DNA of 64,000 bases from the NCBI GenBank assembly GCA_030549495.1, contig JAUIRK010000957.1, forward strand, positions 136,501-200,500, given 5' to 3'. Origin of the DNA: Nectonema munidae (taxonomy: Eukaryota > Nematomorpha > Nectonematoida > Nectonematidae). Positions 28,621 to 39,122 of this stretch are shown piece after piece. Below the pieces are notes generated by a model, which was given only the letters and a program-made list of their open reading frames with translations, was not told the DNA's origin and ran no database searches. Position 1 is the first letter of the stretch. Every line of letters begins with the position of its first letter. The translations under genes were made by a program, and so were the position numbers.

Positions 28621-28912
28621 AATAAATTAATTTTAACTTTTATAATTGTGTTTCAATCTTCTACGACATTTTGGTTTACAATTTATTGAAGTCAATATTT
28701 TGAAATATTTTCACTGTTTTTAACGACCACCTGTCTAATGCGACCAAAATTAGGTCTTACCTTGAATGGTCGTTTAATACAGGTTTGACTGTATTTATTT
28801 TTTACTTTTTATGGGTCAGTAGTATAGGTCAGTATAATATTTTTCTAATAAATTTTAAATTATTTTTCAAGTGAAAAATGTCGATTAAATGTACGAGTTT
28901 TGTTTGATAATC

Positions 28913-30457
28913 GTAGTCTACTTTTATTTAGTTTAGATACAACCTTTCTAATTTTTAACGAAGGGCATTCGTTATATTTATACCGACAGTGTGCGAAGAA
29001 TAAATCACATTATTGATTGATTTTAGAGCATAACTATGCGAAGAAGAATGAACACATGTTGCATTACGCGTTTGTGAGCGCAGTGAATTCTTATCTCGCA
29101 TACGCTTCACCACATCTTTAGCACGCGTGTGTGGTTTATTTTATCGGACTAGTGTACGCTTAGTTTATTTGTAGTGTTCCTAGCTTAAATCTTAGTCAAA
29201 TATTAAAACGCTTATAACTTTCACATTTCTCAACAAAATGCATCATGCGATATACCAAATTAAAGCATTTTTTATGGGCTTTCAGAATACATTACTTATA
29301 TCATAAGTACTTAAGAAATACCATTTTACTGTTTTTATTTTCCATGGGCTTCATACCATTAATTAGCAGATAAGGGATGCATTTTAAACTAAAGCTCCTT
29401 TCATTAGGACAAATTTTTACCTATATTATGTGACAATTTCCAGAACAATTATAAAACGACTCTACTCTCAGAATCTAAATTTATTTGTTGATTTTTATAA
29501 AATAGTATTAGTTTTTTCATTTTTTTATAAATTAACCTTCGTTTTTTTTATTGGTCAGTATAATCTTTTTCTAATAAATTTAAAATTATTTTTGAAGTGA
29601 AAAATGTAGATTGAATGTACAAGTTTTGTTGGATAATCGTAGTCCACTATTTATTTTTAGATTTTTATAAAATTATTTTAGTTTTCAGTTTTTTATATAT
29701 TAACATTAGTTTTTTACTTCTTTTGAAGTGCGGGTTTGATTTACACTTTGATTCGAAAAAAATATGTTTTGGATAAATATTATTTTATTATTGTTTACTG
29801 CATATAAATTTTTAAAAAGAAGATAAATAGATCAAAATATGTGTTTTAATCAATTTTTATCAATAAGTAATCTCATGAATTTTTTTTTTTTCACTTTAAT
29901 CCTAAATTTATTTCTATATTTTTATAAAATAATTATAATTTTCGACATCCACATTGAAGAAATAATGAGTTTTGTTGGATAATCATAGTCTACTTTTATT
30001 TAGATTAGATACAACCTTTATAAGGGATGCATTTTAAACTAAAGCTCCTTTCATTTGGACAAATTTTTACCTATATTATGTGATAATTTCTAACACAATT
30101 ATAAAGCGACTCTACTCTCAGAATCTACATTTATTTGTAGATTTTGAATTAATCAACCAAAATTTAAATGCGGGTTTGATTTACACTTTGATTCGAAAAA
30201 ATATGTTTTGGATAAATATTATTTTTATTATTGTTTACTGCATTAAATTTAAGGAGATAAGGGATGCATTTTAAACTAAAGCTTTTTTCATTTGGACAAA
30301 TTTTTACCTATATTCTGTGACAATTTCCAGCACAATTATAAAGCGACTCTACTTTCAGAATCTAAATTTATTTGTATATTGAAGAAATATTTTTTCAGTA
30401 TAAAGAGTTTAGAAACCTCTTCTCTAATATGTAATGATATATTCTCATAACCTGTAC
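28913..30457. repeat. Three units of a 125-bp repeat, AT-rich field
   Basis: Units at about 29371-29495, 30020-30145 and 30254-30376 begin 'ataagggatgcattttaaac' and run to 'ctcagaatctaaatttatttg'. They share 'ggacaaatttttacctatatt' type sequence with few changes. Other short segments of the 345-bp repeat are mixed in. No gene is supported. Confidence 0.75.
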
Positions 30458-30888
30458 GGTTGAACGCGGGTAGACAACTTGCGTGTTATCTCCAACCCGT
30501 ATATTACGATGATTCTTCTCCAACCTGTATTCTACGATGATTCATCTCCAAACTATATACTACGATGATTCATCTCCAACCTGTATACTACGATGATTCA
30601 TCTCCAACCTGTATACTACGATGATTTATCTTCTTCTCCAACCTGTATTCTACGATGATTCATCTCCAAACTATATACTACAATGATTCATCTCCAACCT
30701 GTATACTACGATAATTTATCTCCAACCTGTATACTACGATGATTCATCTTCAACCTGTATACTACGATGGTTTCTATTCCATGTACAAATAACTAGGGAG
30801 ACAATGTTCAACTTTCTGTTCACATTCTGCTAGATGTAAGATTTGATATACCTCATTCGGGGAGACGATGCCACATAAGTTATTACCT
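30458..30888 (+). repeat. Dispersed repeat with internal minisatellite
   Basis: The left edge GGTTGAACGCGGGTAGACAA and the right edge (gggagacaatg to ataagttattacc, 30801-30888) match the copy at 4017-4190. In between is the 28-bp array. The right edge recurs inverted on the far side of the SAM gene (about 33910-33990) and at 50604-50745. Confidence 0.75.
30488..30771 (+). repeat. 28-bp minisatellite, ten units
   Basis: The unit is ctccaacctg + tatactacga + tgattcat, present ten times with few changes. Units 2-5 and 6-9 correspond in order, including their private variants (tattctac, then aaactatatac), so the array grew partly by doubling a four-unit block. A single inverted unit remains in the copy at 50604-50745. 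Confidence 0.93.
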
Positions 30889-30900
30889 ATATACATTATA

Positions 30901-31010
30901 CACTGTAAAAAATGTGTTTAGGCTCTAAACACAATGTTAAACACTAAATGAGTCCGTTTTTGGAAACACAATATATCTAAACATGTTTAAATTTTTTATG
31001 TAATGATAAA
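30901..31010 (+). repeat. CACTGTAAAAAAT-type repeat fragment
   Basis: Begins CACTGTAAAAAATGTGTTTA directly after TA and contains repeated 'ctaaacac'. It is similar to 39968-40110, which has the same start also after TA. Only one end is visible at each place. It may be a DNA-transposon end related to 12367-13080. Confidence 0.45.
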
Positions 31011-31390
31011 ATATGTTTAAATTTATTGTGTACCAAAATATTATGTTTACGTAAAATAGTGTTTTGAAATAATATATCAAAGTTCTAAACGCAATTCTAC
31101 CTAGGCATTTTTATAACTACATTGAATTCACTTGCAGAATGTAGTGCTTGCCACATAAATGATGCTGTATTTTTTATCTCTTTGTTGCTAACTATAAAGA
31201 AAGCATCATAAAATAAATTTTTGGATAAATATACTCTTAGTTAAATAACTTTGTAATACGAAATCAACATTAATTTCAAAACACAAATCTTTCAAGAAAA
31301 TTGAATTTTTTAATCTATTGATAAATAATTGAATAATTGAAGCTAATTTACAAAAAATTAAAAGAAAATAATTCAAAACAAGCTAAATAT

Positions 31391-31400
31391 TTTATTTATT
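31391..31400 (-). promoter_or_regulatory. Polyadenylation signals of the SAM-like gene
   Basis: Two overlapping AATAAA hexamers on the minus strand, about 41-50 nt beyond the stop codon of the gene at 31441-33233. Confidence 0.6.
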
Positions 31401-31440
31401 TTCAAAACAGAATGCAAGTATATAAAAAATGAGCTTGATT

Positions 31441-33233
31441 TTAAGAAAAATGAGTTTTTTCAAACATCAAGTATTTGCTGCTTTTACAAAATGGAGTGGA
31501 ATCTTTTAACAAATAAGTCTGAAAAAATCCCAATATTTGAAAGCATTTGGGATATGATAGATCGAAAGCATAATAAACGCTGAGCAGGTGTATCAATGCC
31601 TCCATCAGAATCGGCTTAATGTCGAATTTGATACCACCACCTGCAACCATCATACTCAGAATTTTTTCTTCATGACTTATCAAAATGTTGATATTAGGAG
31701 GAGACTTTTGGTCCGGTTCACCAAAATCTAAACACTGAAATTAAAATATGAAACAAAAAATATTTCTAAAAATTATTAATATACTTTGATTTCATTGAAA
31801 AACTTTAAATCTTCATTTTTTTTAGATTTTAATTTCACAGATTCATTTAATCTTGAAAGAAGATCCAAAATACTTTCTTCAGTTTCAAGATTCTGCAAAA
31901 AAATTTTTATAACTAGAGTTAGAAAAGATTTTATCTTACAGAGATATTAAAAATTTCTTTCAATTTTTGAATTATTGAATCCCAGGAACTTTTCATTGTT
32001 TCTTTGTCGATGTTTGTAATCAGAATTAATTCTTTTTCAATCTTAGAAAAAATTTTATATTAAAAAATAGCAAAGAAAGAATAGTCTTTACAAAATCAGC
32101 ATCTTCTAAAAAATTATGTTCTTTGATTATATCTTCAATATTTTTAGTCTTTGATATAAGAATCGCTTTACGCCGGCTGTTGAAGGTTACTTTTTGGGCA
32201 ATAAACATTTTTGCTCTATCTTGTAAACTTTTCAACTTTTTGAATTCGTTTTTCAAAAATTCCATTGACTCTTTCTCGTTCATTGTGAAGTCTTCTAAAA
32301 AATTTAAAAGAATTCACAAAAAGTAGTTACACCAAATAGTTACCAATCATGTTTAAATTTAAAACAGCTTTCATCTTCTTTTTCATGCTGGTGGTTGACT
32401 TATCCTCAGTTCTTCTTCTCCACTTCCATCTAATATTCCTAACTTTTTGCGAAAGTTTTGAATTGAAATGTGTCTGAAATATCTTGAACTAAAAATACAT
32501 TAAAAAAAAGATAAATTTACCCATGGATTTTTCCCATCTTTGAATCCAATACAAGGGTACAAATCATATAACCTTTTACCGAGTTCATGGTAAGAAGTTT
32601 TGTTATCTATGTTATCTGATGAGAGTAAATGATAAGCTGTTTCTTCAATAAACTTGTCAAATTCCTTGTGGATTTCTCCATTTTCTAATAAGTTCTGCAT
32701 TGTTTTACTATATTTTGGAAGCTGAAACAGAGATTAACTTCATTTATATCTATCAAAAAAATATACCTTAGAGTCAATACAAGGATACAATGCTTTTGAA
32801 ACACTATTTAGAGCCTGACTTTCACCTCTCTGAAAAACATACAAAAATATTTGACAGTATTTAATTTTAAAAACTTACTTTGTCACATGCCGTAAAAAGT
32901 TCAGTTTCTTGTGAAACATTTGGTAAAGTTGACACTTCGTTGCATTCTCCCTGCTTGATTTTCTCAACTAACATCATCAATTTTCTGGTCAAACCAATTT
33001 TTCCAGGTATTAAAGACCTAACATCTTGATCATTTAGGTTTTTCAATGAAAGCCCATCTATTTCGTTAACTATAAATTCAAAAAATTTAGCAAGATAATG
33101 TTATAAATTAATGATTACTTTCAATCGCTTCAGCTATCATCGGAGGTACTTCAAGCTGTTTGCAAATACTTTTCAAGTCTTCTATGCTTGTTTGCTCATT
33201 GATCAGTTTGCTAGCAGCGGTTATCCAATCCAT
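31441..33233 (-). CDS. SAM-like-domain protein, nine exons, apparently intact
   Basis: Coding exons: 33233-33119, 33069-32879, 32829-32767, 32721-32521, 32473-32344, 32294-32092, 32041-31940, 31892-31785, 31734-31441. All eight introns are 45-50 nt, GT-AG, with agreeing phases and no stop, giving 468 residues from MDWITAASKL to a TAA. Residues about 1-80 look like a sterile alpha motif (IDGLSLKNLNDQDVRSLIP then KIGLTRKLMMLVEKIK). Residues about 125-235 (KEFDKFIEETAYHLL, YHELGKRLYDLYPCIG, NPW, then basic KVRNIRWKWRRR) resemble a region of many uncharacterised animal proteins written YPxL...W...L..K..N.RR. The end carries IKPILMEALIHLLSVYYAF. Function is unknown; SAM domains usually bind proteins or RNA. 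A reading frame on the same strand ends 11 nt upstream. Preservation of every splice site argues that it is, or was until recently, expressed. Confidence 0.85.
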
Positions 33234-33244
33234 AACGTATTTGA

Positions 33245-33694
33245 CTAAGACCAGCAATCATCAACATTTACGAGCATTACAAACGATTTACCATTATATA
33301 CATGAACCAATTGAGGTGAAAGATATGCTAGTTTATCATAAAATACAACTAATTTTTCTGCTGTTTTTAAAACATTAAAAGCATTTATGTGCTCATCAAA
33401 ATAATTTATTTCTAAAGCAGTGCCCAAAAAACAAATAACTTTATCTAAGAACACTATTTTATCTAAAACTACAAAACTAGGAGTTTTTTCCATATTATGA
33501 TTAGTTAAAATTACATCATTTTCACTGTATTGTATTGAATATATACATGCTGATCTATACACCTCCAAGTGTGAGAATTCCAATTGAGTTTTCTCACGAA
33601 AAATAATTTCAATTTTTTTCTGCTCAAAATGATTCAAAACTCTATCTTTGGTTTCCGAATTTGTCGAATAATCAAAGAATCGAAAAATGTTCAA
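33245..33694 (-). CDS. Partial frame upstream of the SAM-like gene
   Basis: A frame of 149 codons ending with a stop at 33245, just before the ATG at 33233. The first dozen residues (MNIFRFFDYSTN) come from the foldback arm, so the original 5' part was lost or replaced when that element arrived. The body has FVVLDKIVFLDKVICF, EINYFDEHINAFNV and YLSPQLVHVYNGKSFVMLV. This resembles the C-terminal part of zinc-finger-like uncharacterised proteins of fish and invertebrates (f.kI..I......H..af.v......y), from memory only. It might be an independent truncated gene or the first cistron of a pair. Confidence 0.5.
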   Translation of the reverse strand: MNIFRFFDYSTNSETKDRVLNHFEQKKIEIIFREKTQLEFSHLEVYRSACIYSIQYSENDVILTNHNMEKTPSFVVLDKIVFLDKVICFLGTALEINYFDEHINAFNVLKTAEKLVVFYDKLAYLSPQLVHVYNGKSFVMLVNVDDCWS

Positions 33695-33896
33695 ATCAAA
33701 AAATATTTATTCTTTTTAAATATATCGTTGGCTCCCCTTACTTTTAAAATTGAAAGATAAACCTAGTCTTTAATAATTAATTTTTATCAAATTATGCACA
33801 TACGAAACTAAAAGTAAGGGGAGCCAACGATATATTTAAAAAGAATAAATATTTTTTGATTTGAACATTTTTCGATTCTTTGATTATTCGACAAAT
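33659..33896. repeat. Foldback element with perfect 88-bp arms
   Basis: Bases 33659-33746 are, as read by eye, the exact reverse complement of 33809-33896, with a 62-base loop. The arm contains 'ttggctccccttactttta'. It would form a long hairpin. A diverged relative of equal size lies at 50305-50544, and both are followed by the same dispersed-repeat sequence, so foldback and repeat may be parts of one non-autonomous element. Perfect arms imply a recent origin or strand-copying. Confidence 0.9.
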
Positions 33897-33909
33897 ATAA
33901 TATTTAAAA

Positions 33910-33990
33910 TCGTGCAAATTGCAAAGTATAGGTAATAACTTTTGTAACATCGTATGAGGTAGCAAAATATGAACAGAAAGTTTGATATTT
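33910..33990 (-). repeat. Inverted copy of the dispersed repeat edge
   Basis: Read on the minus strand it gives 'aactttctgttcatatt', 'acctcata' and 'aagttattacctata', matching 30805-30892 with two internal gaps. With 30458-30888 it frames the SAM-like gene pair in inverted orientation. Confidence 0.65.
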
Positions 33991-35200
33991 ATTGATTTTT
34001 TAAAGAATATTTTTCGAATGGAGTGCATCGAGTATTGCTGACCAATTAAAAACTGTTCTCTTTCTAATCATGCTAACTCGCCTGAATTATCGTAGTAATT
34101 AAAAAAAAAACACGTATAAAATGTTTGCTACTAATTCCAAAATCGATGATAACTGAATATTCATTATAATACATATATCGTAGAACTTTTCTTAATTCAA
34201 AATAAAAAAATTTCCAATTTTCCCTTATATAAAAGCTCTAAGCTATGTATTTTCCAATAAATGATTCATTAGTCATTAAAATATCCTCATAGTAAATTCA
34301 AAACTTTGTTCTTCTTAACTAGTTAATACTCAATAAAAGAAATTGATTAGAAATAGATCAATATGTGAATATGAAAATCATATAAGGCAGATTAAAACCT
34401 ATTTGAATACAATGCAATATAAAATACAAAATTAGTTAGAGGTAGTAAAAAATTGGATATCACAAGGTCACAGAGAGACTGAGTGTTATCAAGAGACTTT
34501 TATGGAAGGAAAATCGTTCAAAGTTGGAAACTGTGAAAAATAAGCTTTAAAACGAAAATTGAAAAGCATTTTTTCACAGCAAAAACATCTTGTGATAGAA
34601 CATTCAAAGTTGACGTACTCAGATATCGAAAGTTTAATAAAAACTTTTTGAACTTGAAAAGCTTCAGAGAAAAACTTCGTTACCAAAAAAAATGTTCTTT
34701 TAGAAGTAACTACATTTCAATGAAACACTTTGTCTTGAAGAATGGAGTCTATAAAATAGCAGACACATTTCATGTAAAATTCTTGTAGGGTATCGATGAT
34801 ATACTGGAAGGTTGGGAATCAAAACGAAGAGAAAACATAAGTAAGTAAATAATTTTGATACTTATAGAGGAAGACCCTCATGAATTTTAAATAAATATCA
34901 CGAATTTTCAGAAGCGTGTTGCCAAGGTAAAGTTGATTTTCATAAAAAAAAAATTTTTTTATTACAGGTCAAATGCAAATCACTTTTTTGAAGAGAGAAA
35001 AGATTTTCAGTATTAGAATGGCCCAAATTGAGTACACTATAAGTGAAATGAGGAAGCTTGAGACTTTTGTAATAAACGTATACTTTATGGTAACAAGGTT
35101 CGAGATTTCTTTGATACACCAAATAAGCCACTCACTCATTCTACCGTGCTTCCACTTCAACTTATTGTCGATAATCGAAGCGAAGAGAGTTGAAAACTTC
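33991..35200. other. No gene recognised
   Basis: Plus-strand fragments around 34470-34850 look partly coding (for example MKHFVLKNGVYKIADTFHV) and end near a GTAAGT at 34841, but stops interrupt them and no family is recognised. They might be remnants of a spliced gene. The rest is AT-rich. Confidence 0.3.
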
Positions 35201-35217
35201 AAACTTCCTCAGCCTGC

Positions 35218-38200
35218 TTGTGGTTGGAGTGCTTCCAGAACATTGAACAAATTGGGGAAAATCTGCCTTGTCCGACGAAAGCCGGACCCAATACAGCCGT
35301 TTTTTCGGTCAACCTCATTCCGAACCGGGCCGAATGGGAGGCTTCTCTACTGCTCCTTGCGGGAGATGTAGAATCTAATCCGGGAGCTCAAATCTGGATA
35401 TGTGAAATTTGCAACACTCTCAATACACACAGACAGACACACATCCATACTTTGCAACACGACAAACAAACATTGGGTACACCTTAAATGCACAAAACTA
35501 CTCTAAAAAGTTACAACAACAAATGGAAATGCAACAGACACAAGATAAATAACTCACTCTACTCGAAAAAAGAACATACTCAACAAATTGCCTTTCAACC
35601 AAAAACTACATCAAACAAAGACTTAAAAATCAACATATGCGACAACAAAAAACTATCAAAATTGTACTCACTCCAAAAAGATCGATATACATTTCCAACA
35701 TATACATACGCCCAAGAGACAGAACGAACCCAAACCACAATTCCGAAGACACCGACATCACTAACACTCTCGCATACCTCACAACTCTCGAACCCAGTAT
35801 CATCACCGGAGACATCAACGCACACTCCACACTATGGCACTCACCTTACGAAGACCACCGAGGCACACACATAGCAGAAATAATACAAAACAGCAATCAC
35901 ACAATCCTAAACACAAATACAGCAACAAGGAAACCCCCCAACCATGCACAACAATCCACATCGCCCAATATAACATCCACAACAAACACACTAGCTAATA
36001 ACATAACATGGAACACGCTCACTGCCCTCAGCTCGGACCACTTACCTATACGTACAACATACAATACCAAAACTTCATTTAAAACACACCAGCCACTTCG
36101 ATGCTACACCAACTACTCTAAAGCTAATTGGACAGCGTATACAGAGGAAATTGAATCCTCCCTTCAAAATATTGAACCCCCCCCCCCCCCCTCCAGCAAT
36201 GTCCACACAGGAACAAAGTTTCTAACAAACTTAATACTCATGGCAGACAAACACCACATCCCTCGTGGAAAAATACACAGCAATAAAAAGCTCCTTCCCA
36301 CTCACATCAGAACACAAATAGACTACAGAAACAAAGTTCGACAAACGAATCATAAAGATCCACTTATATCCCAACTAAACACTCACATTGACAAACTTAT
36401 ACAACAACACAAACTTGAAATCTGGAAGAAACATATCACAAATTCTTGGGACCATAAGACTGATACACACAAACTATGGAAAACAATCTCAGGACTCATG
36501 AATAAAAAACCACAATCAACATCCAACGCAACTCTCATATTTAACACGAAAACAGCATCCACTAACAAAGAAAAGGCAACCTACTTCAACAAACTCTTTA
36601 CCAGCACCTTGCCCCACACAACACATAAAGAAAACAGACTAGTCGACAAACATACCAAAAACCTACAAAAACCTCAATAAACATCACCACAACAGAAACC
36701 CAAAACGCCATTCTTAACTCACGAGCAAACAACTCAACAGGGCCAGACAATACCAATATAAGGCACCTCAAACACCTAGGTCCTAGAGGACTAACATATC
36801 TAACCAACCTATACAATCTCTCACTCAACACAAACACTATTCCACACATCTGGAAAGAATCGAATACAATTCCCATACTCAAGCCAAATAAAGATCACAC
36901 CCAAGGTACCTCATATCGCCCCATAACACTACTTTCTCCTTTAGCAAAAATTCTAGAAAAAATCATTCTAAATCATATAAGAACTGCTATCCCGCTACCT
37001 TCACGCATGCACGGATTTAGATCACAACACTCCACAGTCACAGCTCTTGACACCATCAATAATACAATCACGAAGGGATTCAATACCAAAAAACCACCAC
37101 AACGCACAATGACCGCATCACTAGACATGAGCAAAGCCTTCGACTCCGTTCATATAACACACACTGATAAACAAAATACCAATACCAACATACCTAATGC
37201 CATCATTAAATACATATCCAACTACATTAAAGGACGCACACAATTCACTGTATACAATAACTGCTCATCAACACAAAAGAATATAAAATCTGGCGTACCA
37301 CAAGGTGGGGTACTCTCACCAATGCTTTTTTACATCTACCTCTCAGACAAACCTAAGCTACCAGAGAACATAAAGCAGAACAACAAATTCAACCCTAACT
37401 ACAAGAAATTCACACATGGACAAAAACAAATTTCCTAACACTAAATCCTCTCAAAACCGAATTCAAAAAAACTCTCAACTTGTATATCGACAACAGACAA
37501 ATCCCTACAGTAAAAAATCCCACAATTTTAGGACTGACATTGGACACGCAACACACTTTTCACCAACACATCAAAAACACAGCACAAAAGGCACAGAAAA
37601 GCATAAACATACTCAAGCAAAGAGACACAAACACACAACATCTACACGAAGAAAGTAAAACCCTACCTTTGAATGAACATCTCAGACTACACGCCTCCCA
37701 GCTCAGACAAAAAACTCTACTCCCAGACCACCCACTTCACTACATCACGATACAAGAACAACACTCCCTACAATAAAACAAAACACAAAGCAAATACACA
37801 CCAAAATTGTAAACACATACCTCACAAACAGGCAAAACTTTTTATGTGTACTCATATGGGTGCGCCGAGAACGACTCTAGTATATACAATATGTGTCCAG
37901 TCAACATATGGGTTTCTCACAATTAAAAAATAGAAGCAATCTAGCAAAAACAACCTCTGATATTTTTACTGGTAGGATAGATGGCACTCTGCCATCACAT
38001 CCGACGCACACTATCACAACTTCGCGCCAACAAATCACCACTACTAAACTCATACCGAATGTCCTTTATGCCACTACCACACACATGACACACAACATCC
38101 ATTCAACTGCAAACATATCACAACCAATTTGAAACCGAAAGATCTCTGGGCGAATCCCGTAAGTGTGGCTGAGTTGCTTTCCAGGTGGTCTTCGAAACTG
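35218..38200 (+). pseudogene. LINE endonuclease/reverse transcriptase remains
   Basis: The longest open part, 35637-36680, is the endonuclease C-terminal half plus linker: IITGDINAHSTLWHSP at residues 55-70 holds the catalytic GDxNAH, and SSDHLPI carries the SDH motif. RT motifs appear from about 36710: ANNSTGPD, SYRPITLLSPLAKILEK, FRSQHSTVTALD, ASLDMSKAFDSV (catalytic D) and SGVPQGGVLSPMLF. A later block has LGLTLDTQHTFHQHI. Frame shifts separate the blocks and the FADD/YADD box is absent. In the intact family this enzyme nicks target DNA and primes reverse transcription of its own RNA. Confidence 0.85.
35362..35385 (+). other. 2A-like ribosome-skipping motif (GDVESNPG, then Ala)
   Basis: The segment reads LLLLAGDVESNPG, matching the 2A consensus D(V/I)ExNPG, but the next codon is GCT (Ala) where 2A peptides have Pro. 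2A peptides make the ribosome skip a bond at G|P, and they are known at the N-terminus of several LINE groups. The change to Ala probably abolishes or lowers skipping. Confidence 0.85.
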
Positions 38201-38240
38201 GGGTGGGAGCTGGACTGCGACGTGAGGGTTCACTCTTCAG

Positions 38241-38992
38241 ATGTCGAATGGTGAACTTCCTTTTTCGGAAAACATTTAAACAACGTTTAATAATCAAGTG
38301 ACTTCCTTTAGTTCTGCTTTTATTCAACTTTAATCCATTTGTTGAAATCGACCCTTAAGCTTTGTATCGTTGAGAGAAATATCATTAATGTACAGTAAAA
38401 AATCAAAGGTCCAAAAATGGACCCTCAGTTGTGCAACCGCCGACGTTATTCATGTCTCCGCAATTTTATTCCTGTTACAATTTTAATGGCTGACAATTAA
38501 TTCATTGTTGTTTTTTACTATGAAAAAAAATAACTTGTCAAAATTAAGAAGATCATGTTATCAAAGTTAGTGTGAGATGGAATTATATCAATTTAAATCA
38601 AAATCCTGGTTCACAAGCTTCGATATCGATTATGCTGCTAGATTTGCTTCTTTGCCGAAAAAATAAAAACTTTACTTGGAAAAAAGTTTTACAAGATAAA
38701 GAGGAGAAAGTATCTTCCAAAAGTTTTGTAACTTCAATAATATCCTCTACATAAAGAAAATTAACTTGCAGTTTTGTAGAATGTCTATAAGTATACGTTT
38801 ACTTTTTTCGAATCAAAAATCATAATTTATTGCGATATACTTAAAAGAAGAAGTGAAAAATGTTTAATTTAATATATGTTTTAAAATGTAATTTAATTAA
38901 GATGTCTAAATTAATTATTAAGAAAATTTCATACTTTTATAAAAAGTATTCAGAAAAAGGTATTTAAGGTGTTATGTCGTGTTCCACTTTTA
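38241..38992. other. No gene recognised
   Basis: AT-rich sequence after the LINE. A short open stretch at 38572-38754 has no family resemblance or splice support. Confidence 0.4.
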
Positions 38993-39122
38993 CCCATTTA
39001 CGACCAATGTTCCTATTTTGGAACATGAGTAATTTCATCTTCGTCTGCTTTTTTCAATGACTTTGAATATAAATCGTCTGCGTTTTTTTAAATATTGTCT
39101 GCTTTGCTTGGTCTTAAATGGG
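38993..39122 (+). mobile_element. TTAA MITE, copy 3
   Basis: 130 bp from CCCATTTACGACC to CTTAAATGGG, nearly identical to copy 2. The flanks are TTTA and TTAT rather than two clean TTAA, so the target sites have changed since insertion. Confidence 0.85.

Larger units (their letters stand above)
26007..28791 (+). mobile_element. Tigger/pogo DNA transposon, 2,785 bp
   Basis: The ends are perfect 12-bp inverted repeats CAGTCAAACCTG, extended imperfectly by 'tattaaacgac', and are flanked by TA (26005-26006 and 28792-28793). That is the mark of the Tc1/mariner-related pogo group. The left subterminal block 26015-26200 is repeated directly at about 26503-26690, so the 5' region carries an internal duplication of about 490 bp. 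The element holds a decayed transposase (26966-28620) and a TTAA MITE (27681-27811), and itself sits inside a tandem repeat. Confidence 0.93.
25431..28912. repeat. Tandem repeat of about 345 bp, split by a Tigger
   Basis: Unit 1 starts near 25431 with 'gggtaacataggctagg' and unit 2 near 25776 with 'gggtaaaataggctagg'. Both contain 'ctgcttttatgtgaggtcagt' or its variant, 'tatgggtcagta' and 'aaagtgaaaaatg'. Unit 2 is interrupted at 26006 by the Tigger element and resumes at 28794 with the expected 'tttactttttatgggtcag'. A further partial unit lies at about 29550-29645. Confidence 0.8.
35201..38240 (+). mobile_element. I/jockey-like LINE, internally deleted, A/C-rich
   Basis: Parts in order: an N-terminal segment ending in a 2A-like peptide (35362-35385); a PHD-like cysteine cluster (ICEICNTLNTHRQ, then KWKCNRHK); endonuclease; reverse transcriptase; an RNase-H-like block (LFMCTHMGAPRTTLVYT); and a terminal C-x2-C...H...C motif followed by KDLWANPVSVAELLSRW at about 38130-38190. 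The plus strand is strongly A- and C-rich and G-poor, unlike the A/T-rich surroundings. A run of 15 C lies at 36177-36191. The N-terminal part of the endonuclease and the YADD region of the polymerase are missing, so the element is dead. Confidence 0.85.

Noticed and set aside
30488-30771. CRISPR-like array of 28-bp repeats
   Set aside because: Units are head-to-tail with no spacers, no cas genes are present and the genome is eukaryotic; it is a minisatellite.
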